DNA of 64,000 bases from Zea mays (Eukaryota; Streptophyta; Magnoliopsida; Poales; Poaceae): contig NC_050096.1 in the NCBI RefSeq assembly GCF_902167145.1, positions 179,215,825 through 179,279,824 of the forward strand, written 5' to 3'. The notes below the pieces were generated by a model, which ran no database searches, was not told the DNA's origin, and worked only from the letters and a program-made list of their open reading frames with translations. Position numbers and translations under genes: made by a program. This document shows positions 46,377-58,464 of the stretch, one piece after another. Position 1 is the stretch's first letter. Each line of letters starts with the position of its first letter.

Positions 46377-47757
46377 TGAGAGCACCTAGAGGGGGGTGAA
46401 TAGGTGATCCTGTGAAATTCAACACTAAATAGCCAACACTTGGTTATGAAATGTTAGTGCAATTAAAACCAAGTTGCTAAAGTGTGAACTTTAGAAGAAG
46501 ACCAATCACAAAGAAGATGGACACAAGACACAATGATTTATCCCGTGGTTCGGCCAATGCCTACTCCATGTTGTGGTGACCTCCTTCGGTCAAGGATTGC
46601 ACTCAATCCCTCTCAAGTGATCCAATGATCAACTTTGAGTACCACGGTTATCTTCCTTTGTAGCTTTTTCCCGTTTGCGAGGAATCTCTACAAGTTGGAG
46701 CCTCTCGCCCTTACAATGTTGATCACACAAGAAGCACAGAAGTAAGGGAGGGAAAGCAACACACGCAAGACTCAATTCGCAGCACACACACACAAGTCAA
46801 GACTTGAGCTCAAAACACAGCGCAGGGAGTTCAGAACTCAAACGGAGCTCAAATCACTAAAACAACAATCCAAATGTGTGGAGGCGGAGTCTAGGAGTCT
46901 TAAGATGCTTAGAGAATGCTTGGTGTTATGCTCCATGCGCCTAGGGGTCTCTTTTATAGCCCCAAGGCAGCTAGGAGCCGTTGGAGATCAACTTGGAAGG
47001 CAAATCTTGCCTTCCGTCGAGTGGTGCACCGGATAGTCCGGTGCACCACCGGACATGAAAAGTAAGCGTCTGGTGCATGATCTCCTTCCTAATCGGGCGC
47101 AATCAACCGTTGGGCCTCGAGTCCAGTTGGTGCACCGGACACTGTCCGGTGCACACCGGACAGTCCGGTGTGCCCAACCGACCGTTGGCGCGGGCCACGC
47201 GTCGCCCGCTGATTGCGTAGCCGACCGTTGGCCGCGAGCGCCGTTGGCTCACTGGACAGTCCGGTGCACCATCGGACAGTCCGTTGATTTTTAGCCACAG
47301 CGCCTTTTCCATTTCCTGAGAGCGACGAGTTCATCGCCGAAGACTTGGGCGCGGGCGCTGATGACTCACCGGACAGTCCGGTGCACCACCAGACAGTCCA
47401 GTGATTTATAGCCATGTCGCCGCGCCGATTCCTGAGAGCGGCCAATTCGCCGTCGGGCCAGCCTGGGCACCAGACACTGTCCGGTGCACCACCGGACTGT
47501 CCGGTGCGCCACAACTGGTGCTGGTTTGGCTGAACCGAGCCAATCTTTCTCGATCTCTTTTTCTCTTTTCTTGGCTATGTCTCTAGCACTTAGATAAACA
47601 TGTTAGTACCAAAAACAATTTACTAAGTCTAGAACCATACCTTGTCCTTTGATGTGCACTTTTCACCTCCTTAGCACATATGAGTTTAAAACAATGTGTT
47701 GGGCATTCAATCACCAAAGCAATTATAGAAATGGCCCAAAGGCACATTTCCCTTTCA
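46377..47757 (-). repeat. C2 5' LTR (complete), palindrome-rich
   Basis: 1381 bp. Its minus-strand start is TGAAAGGGAAA and its end is GGTGCTCTCA. TATA box at 46951-46960 on the minus strand. Between 47021 and 47520 the motifs CACCGGACAGTCCGGTG and CCGGTGCACCACCGGAC recur many times, a palindrome cluster typical of Sirevirus LTRs. Confidence 0.93.
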
Positions 47758-49344
47758 AGGGGCTCTTTTGCAATTTGGCTCGGCGAAGGGGTATGTCCAA
47801 ATCTGGACCGTGAGATCTGAGATGGAGGGCTCGGATGAAATCCGCATACGCGCTGAACCGGTATGTGATCGTAGTCGTCGGATTGGAGACCTATGGCCAC
47901 GATTTTAAATAAACCGAGATCGCGCTCGAGCCACCGGATTCGGATCCAACGACCCCAATGCGACCCCGAACCGGTACGCCTGGGTTTAATCGTAGTCGTC
48001 CAACCGCGATCGCTCGGTCCACAACCCTTCTCCTTTTCCCCTATCGACTTCGAGAACGGCGGCAACGCCCTCACCCCACGACGGCGCTCAGGCACGGCGG
48101 TGGCCATGGCCAACATCGCCAACCCGATGCCACAAGGCCTCCAAACTCAAAACTGACTATGGTAACAAGAAGCGGGCGACATCACGAATCAGACAGCGGG
48201 TAACATACCATGAATCGCTCGCGCGGGGAGCCCTATCCACGGAGCACAGTGGTGTGGAGGCAATCCACTCACTCCGGTGAGAAATTGCCCACAAACCGGT
48301 CAATCGTGTGCCCAGCTGATGATACCAGAGTATCCGCCTGGCCTGGCGATCCGACTGTGCTGCACATCGAGCCCCAAAAACGAGGGAGGAGCATTCAAGC
48401 GTGCAGAGGTCGACCGCGGCGGCCAACCCACTCCGCAACACAGACTTTCCTCCTCACAGTGTCGGCGGTGCTGGTGTGGATGCTGCTTTGGGGATTGGCC
48501 ATGGGCATTAGGTCCTTGGATATATAGGCCACGGAGGCGAAGTCAGAGTTGAAGAGGTGTTGGCGATGATGCCGGACTTGCCGAGGTTCACGGAGCAGCG
48601 TCAGGGTTTGTTGAGGAAGATGGCTATCATAGGGGCCCCACATGTCATACGCGGTGTGATCCTGTGGTGCAAACGACATCCAAGAGAGTGCACGAGGGGC
48701 CCATGTGTAAGTGGCTTCGAGCGTGGAAACAGGAGCGTGCAATGAGGATGGCGAGCGGGTCCCACCGGACAGCCGCACACACATGCCTATATGGGCCGCC
48801 CCGTGGTAAAGTATGTCTGGGCCGCGGTTTAAGTGTGAAGGGAATCAGAGAGATGGGCTAGGCAAGGGTTATTGGCCCAAGCGCGATTAGGAGTTCTTCA
48901 TTCTTATCTATTTTTTCTTTTTTATTTCATTTCCAAAATTCAATTTGGTTCCAATTTCAAATTTAAATTCTGTTTGAACTTAAGCTTTCCAATTATCCAT
49001 TATAAATGAAGATAACGCCTATTATTTATTTATTTATATCTATATATTTATTTTTATAGTATATATTTTTTCCTTTTCTTCTCTTTTCTTTTCTATTTCT
49101 ATTTTTAAATTCTGGGTTTCTAACTTAAGCTTGTCTCACAACAGGGAATAAAAAGTGCAACAATACAATAACTTTAGCATAAAATGCAATTTTTGTATTT
49201 ATTTGTTTGTTATTTGACTACCTTAATTACATTTTTTTAAATATGCAAAGAGGGCAAAAAATCAATTAATCTCCAAGGGTTCCAAAAATCAATAAAATAC
49301 TAACACATCAATATATATATTGGTACAAATTTTAGGGCTTTACA
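47758..49344 (-). mobile_element. Element D 3' LTR, proximal part
   Basis: Continues D's LTR after C2 and ends at the minus-strand LTR start TGTAAAGCCCTAAAATTTG. A minus-strand TATA box (CTATATATCC) lies at 48519-48528. The part from 48448 is duplicated at 58462. Several 60-180 codon frames near 47583-48784 lack recognisable content and are not conserved in the duplicate. Confidence 0.8.
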
Positions 49345-50514
49345 AATCCTACCCCCTTAACAGAAATCTCGTCCTCGAGATTTGTAAGCAAAGGAATACA
49401 GAAGGATTGGTTTGTAATTTTAGCTTTTAGTCTTTAGTTGGTTCAAGAATCCAGAGTCTTATTTTTTATATATAATCAGTAGTGGGTGATTAGGGAGGCA
49501 TGGGTATATATGTATAGCCACCAAATGTGTAAAAAATGCCTTTAAAGCATGGATAGGCTTGGGTAAGACATAGTAGGGTAAGGAAGGACTCCATCATGCA
49601 TAGCGGATCTTGATTCCTTTGGAAGTATGGCTTGACTCTTATTATTCCTCAACGAGTTTGATCTCCTTCTTCTCGAGTCTTGATGTCTTTATCTGGGTTA
49701 GGGATAAGAGGTTAGGATATATCTGTAGGTAGCATATGGGTAGAGGGTTTAGTAGGTAGCTATATGCTAGATGGGATTAGTTATGTAACCTGCTTTTGTA
49801 GGTCAAGTTATTGCGCAGGGTCAGTTTGATCTAAGATCTCAAACTTGTTTATAGGAGCAGGGTCTAATGTATTTCCTCAGCATTAGCAAATCATGTTTGA
49901 GTGACTCTAATAGGCTTGATCATAATAGATTAGATGGGATTGGATATGACTAGAATAGACTAGTTTAGGTTAGATAGATCTACTAGGGTAGGATAAATAG
50001 TATTAGGATATGCTAGAGTCTTTTGAAACAGGATGGATTACATGGTGTAGGTAGGTCAGAGTCTCTGATAGGTTTAAAACAGAGGGGTTATGCAACTATC
50101 GGATGTTTAAGGTAGTTGCATATGGCCAAGTTGGTATGTTGTTCTTTATTTAGTGCAGAGTGAACTATCATAAAACATGTTCTATAGGAGTAGAGTCTCA
50201 TTTATTTTACCACTATTAACTAGTTAAGTGACTGACCTTAGGTTAGCTCAACTTAAGGTTAGACTTCGTTAGGTTAGATTAACCTATTAGATTGGACCCG
50301 ATATAGAATAAATTGATATGACTATTTTAGACTAGATAAGATCTAAAAAATTTGGATTAGCTCATGGTTGTTATTCTAGAGTGGAATAAATATGCTAATT
50401 AGGGCAAGATGAATCCATAAGGATAAGGTAGAATCTTTTGAGGTCAGTTAGATCTATTAGGATGAGATAAAATCTTTTCGGGATAAGATGAGTCTACTAA
50501 GGTAATAGAGTATC
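49345..50514 (-). other. Element D interior, PPT side (non-coding)
   Basis: The PPT (minus GTTAAGGGGGTAGGATT) abuts the LTR at 49345-49361. The remaining sequence is AT-rich, with degenerate GATAAGAT/GGATCTATTA-type repeats from about 49900, and no coding potential. It ends at the C3 insertion site (GTATC 50510-50514). Confidence 0.75.
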
Positions 50515-51699
50515 TGAAAGGGAAATAGGGTCAAACCTTTTCCTAAATGATTTTGGTGGTTGAATTGCTCAACACAAATAATTGGACTAACTAGTTTGTT
50601 CTAGAATATATGTTCCATAGGTGCCAAAGGTTCACAATAAACCAATACAAGTTAAAAGAAAGGGTTCAAAAAGAAAAGGAGCAAGAAAACCGAAGGCTGC
50701 CCTGGTCTGGCACACCGGACTGTCTGGTGCACCACCGGACAGTGTCCGGTGCACCAAGGAGACCAACTCCGATCTTGCCACCTTCGGGTTTCTGGAATTG
50801 CTCCCCGCTATAATTCACCGGACTGTCCGATGTAGCACCGGACTGTCCAGTGTGCCAGCGGGGGCAACGGCTACTGCGCCAACGGTCGTTTGAAAAAGTG
50901 AACAGTGAAGCTACAGTGTGCGGACTGCGCGCGCAGAAGTCAGAGCAGAGCCAGAAGGCGCACCGGACAGTGAACAGTACCTGTCCGGTGGCCCCACAAG
51001 TCAGAGCTCCAACGGTCGAACCCTAACGGTTGGGTGACATGGCTGGCGCACCGGACAGTGTCCGGTGGCGCACCGGACTGTCCGGTGCGCCCTTCGCAGA
51101 TAGCCTTCCCCAACGGCCACTTTGGTGGTTGGGGCTATAAATACCCCCCAACCACCACACTTCAAGGCATCCAAGTTTTTAGCCAACATATTCAATACAA
51201 GAGCTAGTGCATTCAATACAAGACACAATTAGAGTGAATCAAAATCTCTCCAAGTCCCAATTCCACTCAAAGCAATAGTGACTAGAAGAGAGAGTTTTTG
51301 TCGTGTTCTTTTGAGCTCTTGTGCTTGGATCGCTTTTCTTGTTCTTGACACATTTGTAATCAAAGCAAGAGACACCAATTGTGTGGTGGTCCTTATGGGG
51401 ACTAAGTGTCCAAATTGATTGAGAAGAGAAACTCACTCGGTCTAGATGACCGTTTGAGAGAGGGAAAGGGTTGAAAGAGACCCGATCTTTGTGACCACCT
51501 CAACGGGGAGTAGGTTTGCAAGAACCGAACCTCGGTAAAACAAATCATCGTGTCACTCTCGCTATTTGCTTGTGATTTGTTTTTCGCCCTCTCTTTCGGA
51601 CTCGATTATATTTCTAACGCTAACCCCAGCTTGTAGTTGTGCTTAAAGTTTATAAATTTCAGATTTGCCTATTCACCCCCCCCCTCTAGGCGACTTTCA
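50515..51699 (+). repeat. C3 5' LTR
   Basis: 1185 bp, TGAAAGGG to GACTTTCA. TATA box at 51135-51143 (CTATAAATA). CCGG-palindromes lie at 50708-51090. Compared with the solo copy at 60541 it has an extra ~22-bp palindrome unit near 51060 and lacks a ~12-bp insertion. Confidence 0.94.
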
Positions 51700-51714
51700 A
51701 TTGGTATCAGAGCC
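51700..51714 (+). promoter_or_regulatory. C3 primer-binding site
   Basis: ATTGGTATCAGAGCC, Met-type PBS directly after the LTR. Confidence 0.9.
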
Positions 51715-51747
51715 TGGTACTTCATTAGAGCCTAACCGCTCGAAGTG

Positions 51748-54260
51748 ATGTCGGGAGATCATGCCAAGAAGTAGATGGTGATCGGCGAGAAGCCCACGCC
51801 AAGCCACAGGAAAGCACCATCCGGGGAGTCCGGCAACAAGGTGAAGGGATCCCCTTCACATGACAAGTCGCGTCGGAGCAGCGAGAAGAAAAAGAAGATG
51901 AAGAAAGTGGTCTACTACGAGACCGACTCTTCTAAGCGCCATGAGCGCAAGAAGTTTAGTAAGATCCCCTTACGCTATCCTCGCATTTCCAAACGCACTC
52001 CTTTACTTTCCGTCCCACTAGGCAAACCACCGATTTTTGACGGTAAAGATTATTGTATGTGGAGTGATAAAATGAGGCACCATCTAACCTCACTCCACGC
52101 TAGCATTTGGGACATTGTTGAATTTGGAGCGCAGGAACCATTCGTGGGGGATGAAGGCTATGACTCGGACGAGGTTGCCCAAATCCGACACTTCAACTCC
52201 CAAGCCACTACTATACTCCTCGCCTCTCTAAGTCGAGAGGAGTATAATAAGGTGCAAGGATTGAAGAGTGCCAAAGAAATTTGGGACATACTCAAAACCG
52301 CGCACGAAGGAGATGAGGTGACCAAGATCACCAAGCGGGAAACGATCGAGGGGGAGCTTGGTCGGTTCATGCTCAACCAAGGTGAGGAGCCACAAGCCAT
52401 GTACAACCGGCTCAAGACCTTGGTGAATCAAGTGCGCAACCTCGGGAGCACAAAATGGGATGACCATGAAATGGTCAAGGTTATTCTAAGACCACTTGTT
52501 TTTCTTAATCCTACTCAAGTACAATTAATTCGTGGTGATCCTAGATATAAGCTAATGTCTCCCGAGGAAGTTATAGGAAAATTTGTGAGCTTTGAATTGA
52601 TGATCAAAGGCTCCAAGAAAATCATCGAGCAAGGCGCCTCCTCCACACCCGAGGTACAACCCGTCGCATTTAAGGCGATGGAGGAGAAGAAAAAAGAGTC
52701 TACATCAAGTAGGCTCCCCATCGACGCCTCCAAGCTCGACAACGAGGAGATGGCGCTCATCATCAAGAGCTTTCGCCAAATCCGCAAGCAAAGGAAGGGG
52801 AAAGATTACAAGCCCCGTTCCAAGAAAGTTTGCTACAAGTGTGGTTAGCCCGGTCATTTCATTGCTAAATGTCCATTATCTAGTGATAGTGATAGGGGCG
52901 ACGACAAGAAGGGAAAGAGAAGAGAAAAGAAGAGGTACTACAAGAAGAAGGGCGGCGATGCCCATGTTTGCCGGGAGTGGGACTCCGACGAGAGCTCCAC
53001 CGACTCCTCCTCCGACGAGGACGCCGCCAACATCGCCATCAACAAAGGCCTTCTCTTCCCCAACGTCAGCCATAAGTGCCTCATGGCAAAGGACGGCAAG
53101 AAGAAGAAGGTAAAATCCATATCCTCCACTAAATATGCAACATCTAGTGATGAGGCTAGTTCTAGTGATGATGAGGATGATTTACTTACACTTTTTGCCA
53201 ACCTCAACATGCAACAAAAGGAGAAATTAAATGAATTGATTAGTGCTATTCATGAAAAGGATGAACTCTTGGATAGCCAAGAGGATTTCCTTATTAAGGA
53301 AAACAAAAGGCATGTTAAGGTTAAAAATGCTTATGCTCGGGAAGTAGAGAAATGTGATAAATTAACTAGTGAGCTTAGCATTTGCCATGACACCATTTCC
53401 AACCTTAGAGCCGAGAATGCTAGTTTTATTGCTAAGGTTGAGAAGTTAAATGCTTGTGATGATTCAATTACCAATCTTAGAAATGATAATGCTAGTTTGA
53501 TTGCTAAGATTGATAAATTGAATGAATCACTTGCTAGCCTTAAGATTGAGAATGAAAAATTAATTGCTAAGGCTAAAGATTTAAAAGTTTGCAAACCCTC
53601 TACTTCTAGTGTTGATCATGTTTCTATTTATACTAGATGTAGAGACATTAATGTTGATGCTATCCATGATCACCTAGCTTTAATTAAACAACAAAATGAT
53701 CACATAGCTCAACTTAGTGCTAAAATTAATGAGCATGACTTAGAAAAAAAATTAAATTTGCTAGAAGTATGCTCTATAGTGGGAGACGCCCTGGCATTAA
53801 GGATGGCATTGGCTTCCAACAGGGAGGAAATGTCAAGCTCAATGCCCCTAAAAGATTGTCTAATTTTGTTAAGGGCAAGGCTCCCATGCCTCAGGATAAC
53901 GAGGGCTATATTTTATATCCTGCTGGTTATCCTAAGGATAAGATTAGGAGAATTCACTCTAGGAAGTTTCACTCTGGCTCTCATCATGCTTTTATGTATA
54001 AGAGTGAGGCATCTAGTTCTAGGCAATCCACTCATGCTAAATTGCCTAAGAAGAAAACTCCTATTGCATCAAATGAGCCTATCATTTCATTTAAGACTTT
54101 TGATGCTTCATATGTTTTAACTAACAAATCAGGCAAAGTAGTTGCCAAATATGCTGGGGGCAAACACAAGGGCTCCAAGACTTGTGTTTGGGTACCCAAG
54201 GTGCTTGTTTCTAATGTCAAAGGACCCAAGACCGTTTGGGTACCTAAGAACAAGGCCTAA
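51748..54260 (+). pseudogene. C3 gag (broken)
   Basis: ATG at 51748 with TAG at codon 9 (51772-51774). The frame resumes at 51775 with 'PLGKPPIFDGKDYCMWSDKM', 'RLKTLVNQVRNLGS', and a zinc knuckle interrupted by TAG at 52846-52848 inside 'KVCYKCG'. A Lys-rich then acidic region and a long coiled coil (53200-53750) follow. A frameshift near 53760-53775 moves the ending ('VWVPKNKA', TAA at 54258-54260) to another frame. Structure matches C2 gag. Confidence 0.9.
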
Positions 54261-54273
54261 ATTTGTTTTGTAG

Positions 54274-55674
54274 GTTTATGCATCCGGGGGCTCAAGTTGG
54301 ATCATCGATAGCGGGTGCACAAACCACATGACAGGGGAGAAAAGGATGTTCTCCTCCTATGAGAAAAACCATGATCCCCAATGAGCTATTACATTCGGGG
54401 ATGGAAATCAAGGTTTGGTCAAAGGACTTGGTAAAATTGCTATATCTCCTGACCATTCTATTTCCAATGTTTTTCTTGTAGATTCTTTAGATTACAATTT
54501 GCTTTCTGTTTCTCAATTATGCAAAATGGGCTACAATTGTCTTTGTACGGATTTAGGTGTCACTGTCTTTAGAAGAAGTGATGATTCAGTAGCATTTAAG
54601 GGAGTATTAGAGGGTCAGCTATACTTAGTCGATTTCAATAGATCTGAACTCGACACTTGCTTAATTGCTAAGACTAACATGGGCTAGCTCTGGCATCGCC
54701 GACTAGCACATGTTGGAATGAAGAATCTTCACAAGCTTCTAAAGGGAGAGCACATTTTGGGACTAACAAATGTTCATTTTGAGAAATACAGGATTTGTAG
54801 CGCATGTCAAGCAGGGAAGCAAATTGGTGCCCATCATCCACACAAGAACATCATGACGATCGACAGGCCGCTTGAGCTACTCCACATGGATCTATTCGGT
54901 CCGATAGCTTACATGAGCATCGGCAGGAGTAAGTATTGTCTTGTAATTGTGGATGACTATTCTCGCTTCACTTGGGTGTTCTTTTTGTAGGAAAAAACTC
55001 AAACCCAAGAGACATTAAAGGGATTCTTGAGACGGGCTCAAAATGAGTTCGGCTTAAGGATCAAAAAGATTAGAAGCGACAATGGGACAGAGTTCAAGAA
55101 CTCACAAATAGAAGGCTTCCTTGAGGAGGAGGGCATCAAGCATGAGTTCTCTTCTCCCTACACACCACAACAAAATGGTGTAGTGGAGAGGAAGAATAGA
55201 ACTCTACTTGACATGGCGAGGACCATGCTTGATGAGTACAAGACTTCGGACCGGTTTTGGGCGGAAGCAATCAACACCGCTTGCTATGCCATCAACCGAC
55301 TCTACCTTCACCGAATCCTCAAGAAGACATCGTATGAACTCCTCACCGGTAAAAAGCCCAATGTTTCATATTTTAGAGTCTTTGGTAGCAAATGTTTTAT
55401 TCTTGTTAAAAGAGGTAGAAAATCTAAATTTGCTCCTAAGGCTGTAGAAGGCTTTTTACTTGGTTACGATTCAAACACAAGGGCATATAGAGTCTTTAAC
55501 AAGTCCACTGGACTAGTTGAAGTTTCTTGTGACATTGTGTTTGATGAGACTAACGGCTCTCAAGTAGAGCAAGTTGATCTTGATGAGGTAGATGATGAAG
55601 AGGCTCCATGCGTCGCGCTAAGGAACATGTCCATTGGGGATGTGTGTCCTAAGGAATCCGAAGAGCCTCCATAA
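54274..55674 (+). pseudogene. C3 pol, protease and integrase part
   Basis: Protease 'WIIDSGCTNHMTG', integrase HHCC ('LWHRRLAHVGMKNLH' ... 'CSACQAGKQ'), and core D, D, E in 'MDLFGPIAY', 'SDNGTEF', 'VVERKNR'. In-frame stops: TAG 54271-54273 at the gag/pol border (CAG in C2), TGA 54382-54384, TAG 54685-54687 (TGG in C2), TAG 54988-54990 (CAG in C2), TAA 55672-55674. No frameshift within this part. Confidence 0.92.
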
Positions 55675-57512
55675 GCACAAGATCAACCATCTTCCTCCAT
55701 GCAAGCATCTCCACCAATTCAAAATGAGGATCAAGCCCAAGATGATGAAAATGAAGATCAAGAGGAGCCACCTCAAGAGGAGGACAATGATCAAGGGGGA
55801 GATGCTAATGATCAAGACAAGGTAGATGATGAGGGTCCAAGACCGCCTCAGCCAAGAGTCCACCAAGCGATTCAAAGAGATCACCCCATGAACTCCATCC
55901 TCGGCAATATTCATAAGGGGGTAACTACTCGATCTCGAGTCGCACATTTTTGTGAGCATTACTCTTTTGTCTCCTCTATTGAGCCATACAGGGTAGAGGA
56001 TGCCTTAAGAGATTCAGATTGGGTGTTGGCAATACAAGAGGAACTCAACAACTTCACGAGGAATGAGGTATGACAACTTGTTCCACGTCCTAACCAAAAT
56101 GTTGTAGGAACCAAGTGGGTCTTCCACAACAAGCAAGATGAGAATGGTGTGGTGACAAGGAACAAAGCCCGACTTGTGGCCAAGGGATACTCCCAAGTCG
56201 AAGGTTTGGATTTCGGTGAAACCTATGCACCCGTAGCTAGGCTTGAGTCAATTCGTATATTACTTGCCTATGCTACTTACCATGGCTTTAAGCTTTATCA
56301 AATGGACGTGAAAAGTGCCTTCCTCAATGGACCAATCAAGGAGGAGGTCTATGTTGAGCAACCTCCCGGCTTTGAAGATAGTGAGTACCCTAACCATGTG
56401 TATAAACTCTCTAAGGCGCTTTATGGGCTCAAGCAAGCCCCAAGAGCATGGTATGAATGCCTAAGAGACTTTCTTATCACTAATGACTTCAAAGTCGGCA
56501 AAGCCGATCCTACTCTCTTTACTAAAACAATTGCAAATGATTTGTTCGTATGCCAAATTTATGTTGATGATATCATATTTGGGTCTACTAACAAATCTAC
56601 TTGTGAAGAGTTTAGTAGGATTATGATTCAAAAATTCGAGATGTCTATGATGGGGGAGTTGAAGTACTTCTTAGGATTTCAAGTCAAGCAACTCCAAGAG
56701 GGCACCTTCATTAGCCAAACGAAGTACATTCAAGATATACTCACCAAATTTGGAATGAAGGATGCCAAGCCCATCAAGACACCCATGGGAACCAATGGGC
56801 ATCTCGACCTCGACACAGGAGGCAAATCCGTAGATCAAAAGGTATACCGGTCGATGATAGGATCTTTACTCTATTTATGTGCATCTCGACCGGACATTAT
56901 GCTTTCCGTATGCATGTGTGCAAGATTCCAAGCCGATCCTAAGGAAGTTCACCTTAAGGCCGTGAAACGAACCTTGAGATATTTAGTTCATACTCCTAAG
57001 TTTGGTCTTTGGTACCCCAAGGGATCCACCTTTGATTTATTAGGATATTCAGATGCTGATTGGGCGGGTTGTAAAATTGATAGAAAGGGCACATCAGGGA
57101 CTTGTCAGTTCTTGGGAAGATCCCTGGTGTCTTGGGCTTCAAAGAAACAAAATTTTGTAGCTCTTTCAACCGCCGAAGCCGAGTACATTGCCGCAGGCCA
57201 TTGTTGCGCGCAATTGCTTTGAATGAGGCAAACCCTTAGGGACTATGGCTACAAATTTAGCAAAGTCCCTCTCCTATGTGATAATGAGAGTGCAATCCGC
57301 ATGGCGGATAATCCCGTTGAGCATAGCCGCACTAAGCACATAGCCATTCGGTATCACTTTTTGAGGGATCACCAACGAAGGGGGATATCGAGATTTCTTA
57401 TGTTAGCACCAAAGAACAATTAGCCGATATCTTTACCAAGCCATTAGATGAGAAAACATTTACCAAACTTAGGCATGAGCTAAACATTCTTGATTCTATG
57501 AATTTTGATTGA
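55675..57512 (+). pseudogene. C3 pol, RT and RNase H part
   Basis: An acidic spacer, then copia RT with '[20 protein letters not shown]', '[20 protein letters not shown]' and 'YVDDIIFGS' (about 56561-56587), and RNase H with '[14 protein letters not shown]' and '[18 protein letters not shown]'. Lesions: TGA 56071-56073 (C2 has TAG at the same codon), TGA 57220-57222 before 'MRQTLRDYGYK' (C1 and C2 have TAG there), and a one-base frameshift near 57380-57386. The RT core is otherwise open for 357 codons. Confidence 0.92.
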
Positions 57513-58253
57513 TATTTTGCACACATAACTCATCTATATACATTTGATCATGTCTCTTTTATGTCTATGACTAATGTGTTTTCAAGTGCATTCTTATGCT
57601 TAGTCATAGAATTGAAAGGGAAATGGAGTATTCAGCAAAGACAACGCTTCCACTCCACTCCATCGGTATTAATTCCTCTTTACCGGTATTCCGCATAGCT
57701 CTCCACTTTGGTATAATCTTCACTCATATTTATCTTTTTACCATTGGGGAGAAAACCAAGGGCTTATATTTCACTCACAAGTATCCATTTTTGGCGATTC
57801 ATGCCAAAGAGGGTGAAAGTATTAGCCCAAAGCAAAAGGACTGCACCACCACCAATTTCAAAATTTTTAAAGAAGTTTTCAAATGGTATTGTATTTTTTA
57901 TATATTACATAAATGGTATAACCACTTTCAAAAATTGGTAACTAAAACCCTCTTGAACACTAAGAGGAGAATTTCATTGAGGGGGAGTTTTGTTTAAGTC
58001 AAAGGAAAAGCATTTGAGACAGAGGGGGAAAATTTCAAATCTTGAAAATGCTTCTTGCAAAAACAAAACTTGTGGTGCAAGCGTGGTCCAAAATTTTAAA
58101 TAAAAAGAGAGCAATCCATGCATATCTAGTAGAAATAAAATATTGGTTTAATTCCAAGCAACCTTTGCACTTACCTTATGCAAACTAGTTCAATTCTGCA
58201 CTTATATATTTGCTTTGGTTTGTGTTGGCATCAATCACCAAAAAGAGGGAGAT
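57513..58253 (+). other. C3 3' non-coding region and PPT
   Basis: PPT AAAAAGAGGGAGAT (58240-58253) abuts the 3' LTR. PPT-like tracts lie at 57978-57988 (TTGAGGGGGAG) and 58021-58030. No env-like frame was recognised; the 133-codon frame at 57596 shows no motif. Confidence 0.75.
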
Positions 58254-58464
58254 TGAAAGGGAAATAGGGTCAAATTTTTTCCTAAATGATTTTGGTGGTT
58301 GAATTGCCCAACACAAATAATTGGACTAACTAGTTTGTTCTAGAATATATGTTCCACATGTGCCAAAGGTTCACAATAAACCAATACAAGTTAAAAGAAA
58401 GGGTTCAAAAAGAAAAGGAGCAAGAAAACCGAAGGCTGCCCTGGTCTGGCGCACCGGACTGTCC
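58254..58464 (+). repeat. C3 3' LTR, first ~210 bp only
   Basis: Matches 50515-50724, then switches at ...GCACCGGACTGTCC to D LTR sequence equal to 48451 onward. The break is a rearrangement, not a transposition end. Confidence 0.93.

Larger units (their letters stand above)
28220..47757 (-). mobile_element. Element C2: Sirevirus (Ty1/copia, SIRE/Maximus) with nested S and B
   Basis: Minus-strand order: 5' LTR 46377-47757, PBS, gag 46326 downward, [B at 34469-43987], gag end at about 34420, [S at 33243-34414], PR-integrase-RT-RNase H from 33237 down to about 30062, PPT, truncated 3' LTR 28220-29180. Its left end and D's adjoining LTR were removed together, so there is no left TSD. All coding parts are broken. 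Confidence 0.9.

Noticed and set aside
47583..48203. 179-codon minus frame and neighbours in D's LTR (and 48157-48784)
   Set aside because: Considered as a host gene fragment; frames overlap on both strands, none has a domain, and the duplicated part (58391-58798) is altered.
57596..57997. Possible env-like ORF after C3 pol
   Set aside because: 133 codons, no signal peptide plus transmembrane pattern, no counterpart in C2; it lies in the PPT-rich 3' region.
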